45,418 nt of DNA from Acidimicrobiaceae bacterium (lineage in GTDB: Bacteria > Actinomycetota > Acidimicrobiia > Acidimicrobiales > Aldehydirespiratoraceae). The notes under the pieces are model-generated. The model saw only the letters and a list, made by a program, of their open reading frames with translations. It ran no database searches and was not told the origin of the DNA. Position numbers and translations under genes: made by a program. Positions 17,335-27,353 of the stretch are shown piece by piece. The number at the start of each line of letters is the position of its first letter. Position 1 is the first letter of the stretch. Location of the stretch: the NCBI GenBank assembly GCA_009844405.1, contig VYBO01000004.1, positions 1 through 45,418 on the forward strand, given 5' to 3'.

Positions 17335-18177
17335 ATGCGCCTCCGAGCGCTTCCTCCCGAGGCTCTGTTCATGGTCGGAGCGGTCTCGCAGTACCTGGGC
17401 GCGGCCGTCGCCGCCACGCTGTTCGACGAGCTGGCGCCCGGCGGGGTGGCCCTGCTGAGGGTGCTGGCCGCGGCCGCCATGATCGTGCTGCTGCGACGCT
17501 CGTGGCGCCGTCGCTGGGAGCTGGCAGTGTTGGGGAGGGCCGCGGCCTTCGGCGTGTCGCTGGCCGCCATGAATCTGTGCTTCTACCTGGCCATGGACAA
17601 GCTGCCGCTGGGAAACGCGGTAGCCATCGAGTTCACCGGACCGGTGGTGGTGGCCGCGGTCGGGGCCCGCACCCTGCGTTCGGCGGGGGCGCTGATACTG
17701 GCCATCGCCGGTGTGCTGGTGCTGGCCGGAGTGGAGGCCGAGGGCACCGCCCGGGGGGTGACCTTCGCACTGCTGGCCGCGGCGTTCTGGGCCGGCTACA
17801 TCCTGCTGGGCCATCGGGTGGCCCGCAGCCCGGCCTCGGTGGACGGACTGGGTCTGGGGATGCTTTTCGGCGCGGCAGCCATCAGCGGGTTCGGGGCGCC
17901 CGCGGTGGGCGGGGCGCTGGACTCGCCTTTGGTGCTCGCCCTGGGCGCGGCCACCGGTCTGCTGTCCAACGTGATCCCGTACCGGATCGACCAGACAGTC
18001 ATGCGCCGGGTGGACCCGCACCGCTTCGCCCTCCTCCAGGCGATCCTGCCGGCGACCGCGACGGTGGTCGGACTGGCTGCGCTGGCCCAGGTGCCCAGCG
18101 GCCAGGAACTGCTCGGCATCGGCCTGGTGATGGCAGCCATCGCGGCCAGCCGCCCCACCGAAGTGGAGACAGTCTGA
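17335..18177 (+). CDS. EamA/DMT-family transporter
   Basis: A 280-aa, very hydrophobic protein with about ten predicted membrane segments in two homologous halves. The first half shows 'AAMNLCFYLAMDKLPLGNAVAIEFTGPV' in outline and the second 'LLSNVIPYRIDQTVMRRV', the pattern of RhtA-like DMT exporters of amino acids or metabolites. ATG 17335 has a GGGGGT stretch upstream; ATG 17371 is a shorter alternative. It is divergent from the flavin reductase gene and convergent with asd seven bases downstream. The substrate is not evident. A threonine/homoserine exporter would fit the neighbouring aspartate-pathway genes, but this is speculation. Confidence 0.88.
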   Translation: MRLRALPPEALFMVGAVSQYLGAAVAATLFDELAPGGVALLRVLAAAAMIVLLRRSWRRRWELAVLGRAAAFGVSLAAMNLCFYLAMDKLPLGNAVAIEFTGPVVVAAVGARTLRSAGALILAIAGVLVLAGVEAEGTARGVTFALLAAAFWAGYILLGHRVARSPASVDGLGLGMLFGAAAISGFGAPAVGGALDSPLVLALGAATGLLSNVIPYRIDQTVMRRVDPHRFALLQAILPATATVVGLAALAQVPSGQELLGIGLVMAAIAASRPTEVETV

Positions 18178-18184
18178 GGTCGAC

Positions 18185-19682
<1,498 letters not shown>

Positions 19683-19788
19683 ATCCCAAGATTGCCACGA
19701 ATTGCAAGGATTCCTGCGGCATCCTCGCCATGAATCCCAGAATCTCGTGGACCGGGCTGCCCGGGGGGCGCCGGTAGCCTGATCAGCC

Positions 19789-21027
19789 GTGGCTTTCGTC
19801 GTGGAGAAGTTCGGTGGCACCTCGGTGGCCGGCCCCGACCGCATCCGGGTCGTAGCCGACCATGTGGCGCGCCGTCGCAGCCGAGGCGACGAGACCGTGC
19901 TGGTTGTGTCGGCCATGGGCAGCGAGACGGACGAACTGCTGCGCATGGCGTCCGACGTGGCCGCGGATCCCCCGGGCCGCGAGGTCGACATGCTCATCAC
20001 CGGAGGAGAGCGCAAGGCATGTGCCCTGATGGCGATGGCGCTGAGCGACCTGGGAGCGCCGGCGGAGTCCTTCACCGGGAGCCAGGCCGGCTTCCGCACC
20101 GACTCGTCCCACACCGGAGCCAAGATCACCCAGATCACGCCAGGCCGGATCATCGACGCGCTGGCCAGAGGAATGGTCCCGGTGGTGGGCGGCTCCCAGG
20201 GGGTGTCGGGCGACGGGGACGTGACGTTCTTCGGCCGGGGAGGCTCCGACACCACCGCAGTGGCACTGGCCCATGTGCTCGACGCGGACTACTGCGAGAT
20301 CTACACCGATGTGCCCGGGGTGTTCAGCGCCGATCCCCGGATCGTGGCGGAGGCTCGGCGCATGGAGACGATCTCGTTCGACGAATTGCTGGAGATGACC
20401 GCCAGCGGGTGCCCCAAGCCGGCGATGCGGGCGGTGGAGCTGGCCAGGACGTACGGCGTCGAGCTGCATGTGCGGTCCGCCTTCAGCTGGATGCCGGGCA
20501 CGACAGTTACCGGGGAGGAAGCCATGGAACATGCCATCATCTCTGCCGTCACCCACGACGCCAGCGAGGCGAAGATGACCGTCTCGGGAGTCGCCGACCG
20601 GCCCGGCGTGGCCGGCCGGCTCTTCCGGACACTGGCCGACACCGACGTGAACGTGGACGTGATCGTGCAGAACGTGTCGAGCCGGGGGGTGACCGACATC
20701 AGCTTCACCGTCCCGCGGTCGCAGCTGGACACGGCGCGGACCGCGGCGCAGGGACTGATCGGTGAGCTGGAGGCCGATGACGTATCCGCCGACGACGGCA
20801 TCGCCCGGGTGAGCCTGATCGGGGCCGGCATGCAGACCAACCCGGGCGTGGCCGCCCGGATGTTCGAGACGCTGGCCTCCGCCGGCATCAATATCGAGAT
20901 GATCTCCACGTCCGCCATCCGCATCTCCTGCGTGATCCGGGCCGGTGACATGGAGCGGGCCGTGAGCACGCTGCACGAGTCGTTCGAGCTCGACAAGGAC
21001 CCCGCCGACCGCGCCAGCGTCTACTGA
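19789..21027 (+). CDS. lysC: Aspartokinase with two C-terminal ACT domains
   Basis: The 412-aa enzyme phosphorylates aspartate, the first step of the lysine/threonine/methionine pathway. It starts with 'VEKFGGTSV'; the kinase domain fills about residues 1-245, with 'TGGERKACALMAMAL' and 'FFGRGGSDTTAVAL'. Two ACT domains follow ('VADRPGVAGRLFRTLAD', 'GMQTNPGVAARMFETLA') and normally give lysine/threonine feedback. The start is GTG 19789. An internal start with a strong ribosome-binding site is annotated separately. The gene is convergent with dut, with three bases between the stops. Confidence 0.96.
   Translation: MAFVVEKFGGTSVAGPDRIRVVADHVARRRSRGDETVLVVSAMGSETDELLRMASDVAADPPGREVDMLITGGERKACALMAMALSDLGAPAESFTGSQAGFRTDSSHTGAKITQITPGRIIDALARGMVPVVGGSQGVSGDGDVTFFGRGGSDTTAVALAHVLDADYCEIYTDVPGVFSADPRIVAEARRMETISFDELLEMTASGCPKPAMRAVELARTYGVELHVRSAFSWMPGTTVTGEEAMEHAIISAVTHDASEAKMTVSGVADRPGVAGRLFRTLADTDVNVDVIVQNVSSRGVTDISFTVPRSQLDTARTAAQGLIGELEADDVSADDGIARVSLIGAGMQTNPGVAARMFETLASAGINIEMISTSAIRISCVIRAGDMERAVSTLHESFELDKDPADRASVY
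20512..20526 (+). promoter_or_regulatory. Internal ribosome-binding site and ATG for an aspartokinase beta subunit
   Basis: GGGGAGGAA (20512-20520) stands three bases before ATG 20524, which is in frame at codon 246, just before the ACT domains. Corynebacteria and bacilli make a separate regulatory beta subunit from such an internal start. Here it would give a 167-residue ACT-only protein, ending at 21027. Use of this start is inferred from the site alone. Confidence 0.6.
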
Positions 21028-21030
21028 CTC

Positions 21031-21471
21031 CTACCAGCGGCCGGTCGAGCCGAAGCCCTGGTCGCCGCGCGTGGACGGCTCGAGGCTCTCCACCTCCACC
21101 AGGCGCACCTGCTCCGCCGCCATCACCACCAGCTGAGCGATCCGCTCGCCCCGATCCACCGTGAACGGCCCGGACGGATCGGTGTTCACCAGGATCACCT
21201 TCAGCTCCCCCCGGTAGCCGGAATCGATCAAGCCGGGAGTGTTGAGGCAGGTCACACCATGGGAGAGAGCGAGCCCGCTGCGAGGGAGAACGAAGCCTGC
21301 GCAGCCCTCCGGCAACGACACGGCCACGCCGGTCGGCACCAGTGCCCGCCCCCCTCCGGGGGCCAGGACCGTGGCGCTCCGGGCCATCAGGTCGATGCCG
21401 GCATCGCCGGGCCGGGCATAGCCCGGAAGGGGCAGGTCCGGGTCGAGCCGCAGCACGGGAACCTCGAGCAC
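21031..21471 (-). CDS. dut: dUTP diphosphatase
   Basis: The 146-aa trimeric dUTPase hydrolyses dUTP to dUMP and pyrophosphate, keeping uracil out of DNA and feeding dTMP synthesis. All five family motifs are visible in order: 'PGDAGIDL', 'LPRSGLALSHGV', 'NTPGLIDSGYRGEL', 'GERIAQLV' and the C-terminal 'RGDQGFGSTG'. The start is a GTG at 21471; no clear Shine-Dalgarno sequence precedes it. It is divergent from orn with 76 bases between the starts. Confidence 0.97.
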   Translation of the reverse strand: MLEVPVLRLDPDLPLPGYARPGDAGIDLMARSATVLAPGGGRALVPTGVAVSLPEGCAGFVLPRSGLALSHGVTCLNTPGLIDSGYRGELKVILVNTDPSGPFTVDRGERIAQLVVMAAEQVRLVEVESLEPSTRGDQGFGSTGRW

Positions 21472-21547
21472 CGGCCGAGAGTACCCAAGAGGTCGAGCAG
21501 GTTGGCGACCATCCCGCAGCGCCTGCGGGCCTCGTTATCCTGCCTCA

Positions 21548-22102
21548 GTGCTCGCCTGGATGGACTTGGAGATGACCGGCCTCGATCCCGAACTCCACTC
21601 CATCGTCGAGGTCGCCGCCCTGATCACCGACGACGATCTCGAGATCGTGGCCACCGGGCCGGATCTCGTCATCCACCAGCCAGAGGAGGCACTGGCCCGC
21701 ATGGACGACACCGTCCGGACCATGCACACCACTAGCGGCCTGCTGGAGCAGGTGAGATCCTCGACGGTGAGCTTGGCCGACGCCGGCGCGGCCGTGCTCG
21801 GCTTCCTGCAGGAGCACATCGACGAGCCCCGCACCGTCCCGCTGTGCGGGAACTCCATCGGCGCCGACCGCCGGTTCCTGGCCCGGCACCTTCCGGAGAT
21901 CGAGAACTTCCTGCACTACCGGTCGATCGACGTGTCGACGGTGAAAGAGCTGGCCCGCCGCTGGCGACCGTCGGTGTATGAGGGTGCACCAGCCAAGGCC
22001 GGCGGCCATCGGGCCCTCGACGACATCACCGAGAGCCTGGACGAGCTGCGCTGGTACCGGCGGGCAGGGTTCATCGGCACCCGGCCCCAAGAGCTTCGAT
22101 GA
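21548..22102 (+). CDS. orn: Oligoribonuclease
   Basis: The 184-aa DEDDh 3'-5' exonuclease degrades short RNA oligonucleotides, including pGpG. The motifs are complete: 'MDLEMTGLD' (Asp, Glu), 'GNSIGADRRFLARHLPE', 'HYRSIDVSTVKELARRW' and 'GGHRALDDI' (His, Asp). The start is GTG 21548, immediately followed by the first catalytic strand. Its stop overlaps the start of the MBL hydrolase gene as ATGA, so the two are translated together. Confidence 0.96.
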   Translation: MLAWMDLEMTGLDPELHSIVEVAALITDDDLEIVATGPDLVIHQPEEALARMDDTVRTMHTTSGLLEQVRSSTVSLADAGAAVLGFLQEHIDEPRTVPLCGNSIGADRRFLARHLPEIENFLHYRSIDVSTVKELARRWRPSVYEGAPAKAGGHRALDDITESLDELRWYRRAGFIGTRPQELR

Positions 22103-23214
22103 CCCGCACGACGTACACCAAGCAGGAGCAGGAGCCCGCATCCTCGGAGGTGACCGAGGTGGCGGCGGGGGTGCTGCGGATGCAGCTGCCCATAAGCATG
22201 CCCGGCCTCGGCCACGTGAACTGCTACGCCCTGGTCGACTCCGACGGTGCGGCGCTGGTCGATCCAGGACTGCCCGGGGACGAGTCGTGGGCCGCGCTGG
22301 GCGACCGGCTCCGGCAGGCCGGCATTCCCATCCGGCGGGTGCACACCACCATCGTCACCCACTCCCACCCCGACCACTACGGCGGCAGCCACCAGCTGCG
22401 GGAGGAGACCGGCGCCGAACTGCTGGCCCACGCTGCGTTCACGTCCAGCCCCGCGGCCGACGACGCAAACGCCGACATCGACCTGGAGCTGCTGGAACTG
22501 AACCCCGACGCGCTGGTCGAGATGTGGAAGGCGAAGCTGGCGAACCGGGGCAGCACCCCCTGGGGGACGCCGCGCGAGCCGCCGCCCGACGAGGCCATCA
22601 GGCTCTCCATCCAGACCGGCGCCGCCGGCAGCCTGCCCCGCTTCAGGGTGCCGGAGCCGACCATCCGGGTCGCCGACGGCGACGCCGTGCGACTGGCCGG
22701 GCGGGACTGGTTCGCAGTGCACACGCCGGGCCACACGACCGACCACCTGTGCCTGTGGGATCCGACCGAGGGCGTGCTGCTGTCGGGCGACCACGTGCTG
22801 CCCACCATCACGCCCCACATCGCGGGCTCGACCGACCTCGAAGACCCGCTGGCGGCCTTCTTCTCGTCCCTGGAGCGGGTGGGCGCGTTCGGTGGCGTCA
22901 ACGTGTGCCTGCCCGCCCACGGTCATCCCTTCACCGATCTGCGGGGTCGCACGGCCAGCATCCGCCGCCACCACGGCGAGCGGCTCGACACGCTCCGGGC
23001 GGCCGCGTTTGCGCTGGGCAGAGCTCCGGTGGAGGCCTACATGAAGGAGCTGTTCAGCGAGCGGGCCTGGGGCGACATGGCCGCCAGCGAGACCTTCGCC
23101 CATCTGGAGCACCTCCGCGTGATCGGAGAGGCCCACAGCAGCCACAACCCCGACGGGCTGCTGCACTACCAGCTACGAACACCCGAACCGGCGGGGCCCC
23201 CACCGCGTGCCTGA
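22099..23214 (+). CDS. Metallo-beta-lactamase-fold hydrolase
   Basis: This is a 371-aa MBL-fold protein. The zinc motif is 'THSHPDHYGG', with further ligands in 'HTPGHTTDHLCLW' and 'LLSGDHVLPTITPH', and a C-terminal 'LPAHGHPF'. A winged-helix-like C-terminal part follows ('RRHHGERLDTLRAAAFALG'), as in LACTB2-like hydrolases. Such proteins cleave thioesters, lactones or RNA; the substrate here is open. The ATG overlaps the orn stop (ATGA), and the end overlaps the TlpA-like gene by eight bases, so it sits in a four-gene rightward operon. Confidence 0.9.
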   Translation: MTRTTYTKQEQEPASSEVTEVAAGVLRMQLPISMPGLGHVNCYALVDSDGAALVDPGLPGDESWAALGDRLRQAGIPIRRVHTTIVTHSHPDHYGGSHQLREETGAELLAHAAFTSSPAADDANADIDLELLELNPDALVEMWKAKLANRGSTPWGTPREPPPDEAIRLSIQTGAAGSLPRFRVPEPTIRVADGDAVRLAGRDWFAVHTPGHTTDHLCLWDPTEGVLLSGDHVLPTITPHIAGSTDLEDPLAAFFSSLERVGAFGGVNVCLPAHGHPFTDLRGRTASIRRHHGERLDTLRAAAFALGRAPVEAYMKELFSERAWGDMAASETFAHLEHLRVIGEAHSSHNPDGLLHYQLRTPEPAGPPPRA

Positions 23215-23797
23215 CCACGCAGGCGCCTGCGCCGCGGACGGCCGCGCCATGCAAGCCGAGCCGGACCCGCGAGTCAGCATCCGGCCGCGCCTTCTCGCAG
23301 GCATTGCCGTGGTGCTGGCCGCGGCCGGGATCGCATTCGTCGCGCAGGCCGTCCTGGAGCCCGCAGCCGATGACGGCGCCGACCTGTCGGAGTTGACCTT
23401 CGACCGCTTCGACGGCGGCGCCGGCGCCCTCGCCGACTACGAGGGCACACCCCTGGTGGTGAACTTCTTCGCATCGTGGTGCCCGCCCTGCGTCAGGGAG
23501 ATGCCGGAGTTCCAGGAAGTCTTCGCAGAGCTCGACGGGCAGGTGGCGTTCCTCGGGCTCTCGCAGGACCAGTCGACCCAGGCCGCCCTCAACCTGGTCG
23601 AGACCACCGGCGTCACCTACGACGTGGGCTGGGACCCGGACCTGGAGGTGTACGAGGCGACCGGGAGCATCGCCATGCCCACCACCGCCCTCGTCTCGCC
23701 CTCCGGGGAGCTGGTCGACACCTTCGCCGGCGCGCTCGACGCGGAGTCGCTGGCCGAGTTCATCTCCGCTGGGCTCGGTATAGCGGCTAGACCGTAG
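23207..23797 (+). CDS. TlpA/ResA-like membrane-anchored thioredoxin
   Basis: A 196-aa protein with one N-terminal membrane anchor (about residues 28-48) and an extracytoplasmic thioredoxin fold. The active site is 'ASWCPPC' (Cys92, Cys95 counted from GTG 23207), and a cis-proline motif 'IAMPTTALV' follows. Such proteins reduce disulfides outside the membrane, for example apocytochrome c heme-binding cysteines. GTG 23207 overlaps the previous stop; ATG 23249 is an alternative start that keeps the anchor. The next gene is a CcdA-like electron carrier, the usual partner. Confidence 0.9.
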   Translation: MPDHAGACAADGRAMQAEPDPRVSIRPRLLAGIAVVLAAAGIAFVAQAVLEPAADDGADLSELTFDRFDGGAGALADYEGTPLVVNFFASWCPPCVREMPEFQEVFAELDGQVAFLGLSQDQSTQAALNLVETTGVTYDVGWDPDLEVYEATGSIAMPTTALVSPSGELVDTFAGALDAESLAEFISAGLGIAARP

Positions 23798-23835
23798 GGC
23801 AATGGATACCGACACGGCGACCGGAGGCTAGGACC

Positions 23836-24981
23836 ATGGATCTGGCCACACTCGCCTACCCCTTCTCGCTGGGACTGGTGGCCGCGTTCAACCCCTGCGG
23901 CTTCGCCCTGCTGCCCGCATACCTGGGTTACTTCATCGGAGTCGAGAAGTCCGACGATGCCCGGCCGTCGTCGGGCGCGCGGTCGCTGGGCGCGATGCTG
24001 CGGTCCATGGCGGTGGCCCTCACGCTCACCGCCGGTTTCGTGGTCGTGTTCGGCGCCTTCGGCGCGCTGTTCGAGACGGTGCTCAGCCAGGGCACCGTGC
24101 TCGACCGCATCGGCTACGTCACCATCGCCATCGGCGCGATCATGGCTCTGCTGGGCCTGTGGCTGCTGACCGGGCGGGTCATCAACCTGCGGTTGCCGAA
24201 GATGAACCGCGGTGCCGGCAGCCGGGGCCTGGGGTCTGTGTTCATGTTCGGCGTCAGCTATGCGGTGGTGTCGCTGTCGTGCACGATCGGCTTGTTCATC
24301 GCGGCGGTGGCGGCCAGCTTCTCGGCCGACGGCGTGGCCAACGGCGCCGCCAACTTCGTGGCCTACGGCGTCGGGATGGGGGCGGTCATCACGTTCCTGA
24401 CCCTGGCGCTGGCAACGGCCCGTTCCAGCGTGGTCGATGCGATGCGCAAGATGTTCCGCTGGATCAACCCGATCTCGGGACTGGTGCTGATCGCGTCGGG
24501 GGTCTACCTCGCCAACTACGGCTGGTGGGAGCTTCAGGTCATCGACGATCCGCTGGCCAGCAACATCTTCGTCGAGAAGTTCATCGAGTTCCAGGCGGCG
24601 GTCAACAACTGGATCGACGACGCGACCTCGGCGCGCATCGGCCTTCTGTGCAGCTTGGGGGTGCTCGGGGTGCTGGTGATGAGCTGGTGCCAGGGCGAGA
24701 CCAAGGCGCTGGCGCGGCGCACGGTGAGTGCGGCCTATGTGGCGTTGTACCTGGTGGTCGAGTTCTACTTCAACCGGGCCGAGTTCGTGGCCCTGCCGGT
24801 GTGGCGCTTCGTGGCGGGATGGCCTCTGCGCATCGGCCACTGGTTCACCGATCCGGCCCGTCACGGGGTGCCGCTGGAGATCCTGTTCACCGCGGCGGTC
24901 GGCTGGATCGCCTGGCGGACTGTGAGACGGGTCCGTCGCCGGCCGCGTCCCGAGCCGATCACGTTCAGCCCACCAACTTGA
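23836..24981 (+). CDS. CcdA/DsbD-type transmembrane thiol-electron carrier
   Basis: This 381-aa membrane protein has the CcdA hallmark 'FNPCGFALLPAYL' (Cys21) and the second redox cysteine in 'VSLSCTIGLF' (Cys149). It is longer than a classical CcdA (about 220-240 aa), with extra C-terminal helices. It would move electrons from cytoplasmic thioredoxin to the TlpA-like protein encoded 38 bases upstream. GGAGG stands eight bases before ATG 23836. Cytochrome c maturation for the caa3 oxidase at the other end of the window is a plausible use. The stop is followed by a decayed repeat copy. Confidence 0.9.
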   Translation: MDLATLAYPFSLGLVAAFNPCGFALLPAYLGYFIGVEKSDDARPSSGARSLGAMLRSMAVALTLTAGFVVVFGAFGALFETVLSQGTVLDRIGYVTIAIGAIMALLGLWLLTGRVINLRLPKMNRGAGSRGLGSVFMFGVSYAVVSLSCTIGLFIAAVAASFSADGVANGAANFVAYGVGMGAVITFLTLALATARSSVVDAMRKMFRWINPISGLVLIASGVYLANYGWWELQVIDDPLASNIFVEKFIEFQAAVNNWIDDATSARIGLLCSLGVLGVLVMSWCQGETKALARRTVSAAYVALYLVVEFYFNRAEFVALPVWRFVAGWPLRIGHWFTDPARHGVPLEILFTAAVGWIAWRTVRRVRRRPRPEPITFSPPT

Positions 24982-24984
24982 GCG

Positions 24985-25058
24985 ACGGTTCCCGCTCCTG
25001 CTCGCTGCGACCTGAGGACCGCTCGGTCCGCGGCCTCGCAAGCTCGGCCTCAGGGAGC
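24985..25058. repeat. Intergenic repeat family, decayed copy
   Basis: Between the CcdA-like gene and pdxH the pattern CCCGCTCCTGCTCGCTGCG ... GACCGCTCGGTCCGCGGCCTCGC (shown here in two pieces) follows the repeat family with several substitutions. It is the most diverged copy in the window. The last bases overlap the pdxH stop region. Confidence 0.55.
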
Positions 25059-25700
25059 TAGGCGCTCGATCAGCCAGTCGCCGCCGCCTGGGGAGTCCTG
25101 CCGGCGGTAGCGCAGCCGGTCGTGGAGCCGGCTGCGGCGGCCCTGCCAGAACTCCACGGTGCGGGGTCGCACCAGGTAGCCGCCCCAGTGCGAGGGTCGT
25201 GGCACCGTCTCGTCGCCCGCGAAGCGAGCCTCGGTCTCGGCGGTGAGGCGCTCCAGTTCGGACCGGTCGGCGATCACCCGTGACTGCGGGGAAGCGCACG
25301 CGGCGATCTGTGCGCCGCGGGGCCGGGATGCGAAGTAGGCGTCGCTCTCATCGTCGGGCAGGTGCTCGACCGTGCCCACCACACGCACCTGGCGCTCGAG
25401 GGGGTGCCACAGGAAGCACAGAGCGGCCCGGGCCGAGGCCTCCAGGTCCAGCCCCTTGGCCGAGTGACGGTTGGTGTGGAACACGAAGCCCCGCTCGTCC
25501 AAGCCTTTGAGGAGCACCGCACGAGCCGAGGGCCACCCGTCGGCGGCGGTGGTGGCCACGATGAATGCGTTGGCGTCGTAGGGCGCGGCCGCCAGCCACT
25601 CATCGAACCAGCGCTTGAACTGGACGATCGGATCGTCGGCGACGTCGGCCTCGCGCAGTCCCGCCTCGGAGTACTGCTCGCGCATCTGGGCAAGGTCCAC
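25050..25700 (-). CDS. pdxH: Pyridoxamine 5'-phosphate oxidase
   Basis: The 216-aa FMN-dependent oxidase makes pyridoxal 5'-phosphate from PNP or PMP. The PdxH pattern is clear: 'MREQYSEAGLREADVADDPI' at the start, 'ARAVLLKGLDERGFVFHTN' for FMN contacts, 'SRPRGAQIAACASPQS', and the C-terminal 'WGGYLVRPRTVEFWQGR' with 'RLHDRLRYRR'. The ATG at 25700 opens the family N-terminus. It lies 48 bases downstream of serS in the same direction and may be cotranscribed with it. Confidence 0.96.
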   Translation of the reverse strand: MDLAQMREQYSEAGLREADVADDPIVQFKRWFDEWLAAAPYDANAFIVATTAADGWPSARAVLLKGLDERGFVFHTNRHSAKGLDLEASARAALCFLWHPLERQVRVVGTVEHLPDDESDAYFASRPRGAQIAACASPQSRVIADRSELERLTAETEARFAGDETVPRPSHWGGYLVRPRTVEFWQGRRSRLHDRLRYRRQDSPGGGDWLIERLAP

Positions 25701-25748
25701 GCCGCGACTCTAGGGGCACCCAGGGGCCGGCGGCCTCGCGGCGACCGG

Positions 25749-27032
25749 CTACCTGCCGATGACCGTGGTGCCGCCCATGTAGGGGTGCAGTGCCTCCGGA
25801 ACCGCTACCGAGCCGTCGGGCCGGCGGTACGTCTCGACCAGCGAGGCCCATACCCGGGGCACGGCCAGGCCCGATCCGTTTAGGCTGTGCACCATCCGGG
25901 TGCGCCCCCCGGCGGACGGGCGGTAGCGGACGTCGGCCCGGCGGGTCTGGTAGTCGCGGCACCACGACACGCTCGACACCTCCAGCCAGCGGTCCGACCC
26001 TGGCGCGTAGGCCTCGACGTCGAACGTCCGGGCCGAGGCGTCGCCCAGGTCGGCGGTGCACAGGTCGAGCACCCGGTAGGCCAGGCCCAGGTCGACGATG
26101 GCCCGCTCGGCCCGGTCGAGGATCTCAGCGTGGATGTCGGCGGCCTGCTCGGGCGTGCAGAACCCGTAAAGCTCCACCTTGTCGAACTCGTGAACCCGCA
26201 GCAGCCCCCGGGTGTCGCGCCCGGCCGAGCCGGCCTCGCGCCGGAAGCAGGACGTGTGGCCCATCAGCCTCATGGGCAGATCGGCCTCGTCGACGATCTC
26301 ACCCGACAGCAGGGAGGTGAGCGGCACCTCGGCGGTGGGGATGGCCCACAGCCCGTCGCGTTCGACCTGGTAGGCGTCGTCGGAGAACTTGGGCAGGTGG
26401 CCGGTGCTGGTCATCGTCTCGGTGCGCACCAGCGTGGGCGGGCGGATCTCCTCGTACAGGTCGCGGTTGCGGTCCAGCCCGTAGTCGATGAGGGCCCGCA
26501 CCAGGCGGGCGCCCAGCCCGCGGTACATGGCGAACATCGCACCCGACATGCGCACGGCCCGGTCGATGTCGAGGATGCCGAGCTCGGCGCCGATGTCGGT
26601 GTGCGGCACCCGGTGGTGGTCGCCATAGGAACCGGGGTCGTAGCCGATCGTGCGCACCACGACGTTGTCGTCGGGGCCCGAGCCGTCGGGACAGTCGCCG
26701 GCGGGCATGTTGGGGACGAAGAGCAGGATCCGCCTGATCCACTCCTCCAGTTGACCGGCCTCCGCGGCCAGCTCGTCGATGCGGGCGCCAAGCTCCCGGC
26801 TGCGGGCCCGCAAATCGTCGGCCTCGTCGGCCCGCCCGTCGCGGTGCATGGCGCCCACCTCGGCCGAGATGCGCTTGACCTCCGCCCTCAACTCGTCGGC
26901 CTCGCTGACCACGGCCCTGCGGCGCTCGTCGTGGACCACGACCTGGTCCAGGGGCGCGGTGGGCTCGCCCCTCCGGGCGACGGCGGCCTTGACAGTCTCG
27001 GGCTCAGTCCTCAGCAGGCGCAGGTCGAGCAC
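25749..27032 (-). CDS. serS: Seryl-tRNA synthetase
   Basis: This is a 427-aa class II synthetase of normal length. The N-terminal coiled-coil arm spans about residues 30-105 ('AVVSEADELRAEVKRISAEV' and 'ELGARIDELAAEAGQLEEW' in part). Class II motifs appear as 'SCFRREAGSAGRDTRGLLR' (motif 2) and 'NGSGLAVPRVWASLVET' (motif 3). It charges tRNA-Ser, and tRNA-Sec where present. It begins at 27032; the upstream region holds the repeat family copy and the divergent KamA-like gene. No T-box leader is seen. Confidence 0.97.
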   Translation of the reverse strand: MLDLRLLRTEPETVKAAVARRGEPTAPLDQVVVHDERRRAVVSEADELRAEVKRISAEVGAMHRDGRADEADDLRARSRELGARIDELAAEAGQLEEWIRRILLFVPNMPAGDCPDGSGPDDNVVVRTIGYDPGSYGDHHRVPHTDIGAELGILDIDRAVRMSGAMFAMYRGLGARLVRALIDYGLDRNRDLYEEIRPPTLVRTETMTSTGHLPKFSDDAYQVERDGLWAIPTAEVPLTSLLSGEIVDEADLPMRLMGHTSCFRREAGSAGRDTRGLLRVHEFDKVELYGFCTPEQAADIHAEILDRAERAIVDLGLAYRVLDLCTADLGDASARTFDVEAYAPGSDRWLEVSSVSWCRDYQTRRADVRYRPSAGGRTRMVHSLNGSGLAVPRVWASLVETYRRPDGSVAVPEALHPYMGGTTVIGR

Positions 27033-27353
27033 GCCGCAGACGGTACCGGCTCAGCCCTCTCGCGGGAACTCCACCCCGCGTCTCTCTGCACTCTGACTCC
27101 CGCTCTTGTTCGCTTCGCTCACGGGCCGCTCAGGCCACGGGCCTCGCTCGGCGTTTCGCGACACCTGCATCAAGCACCTCCTACCCGCCCGGCCGCTTGC
27201 GCCCACGGTTTGCACACCTGTGGAATACCTGCCATGATGACTAGTCCCCAACCGGCGCCCGTGACGGACCGACACTCCGGCAGGCACGGCCCCAGAGCCA
27301 GCCCGCTCGATGGACTGCCCCCCGGCGCCAGCTGAAGGGACTTGAGGATTGAC
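27033..27353. other. Divergent intergenic region serS / KamA-like gene
   Basis: These 321 bases hold a repeat-family copy at about 27098-27165, and the promoters of two divergent genes must lie here. I see no convincing -10/-35 pair, riboswitch or terminator. A GAGG ribosome-binding site (27344-27347) serves the right-hand gene. Confidence 0.6.
27098..27165. repeat. Intergenic repeat family, copy 3
   Basis: CTCCCGCTCTTGTTCGCTTC, then GCTCACGGGCCGCTCAGGCC, repeats the family core with three or four changes from the copy at 3774. It is in the same orientation and lies upstream of serS. Confidence 0.85.
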
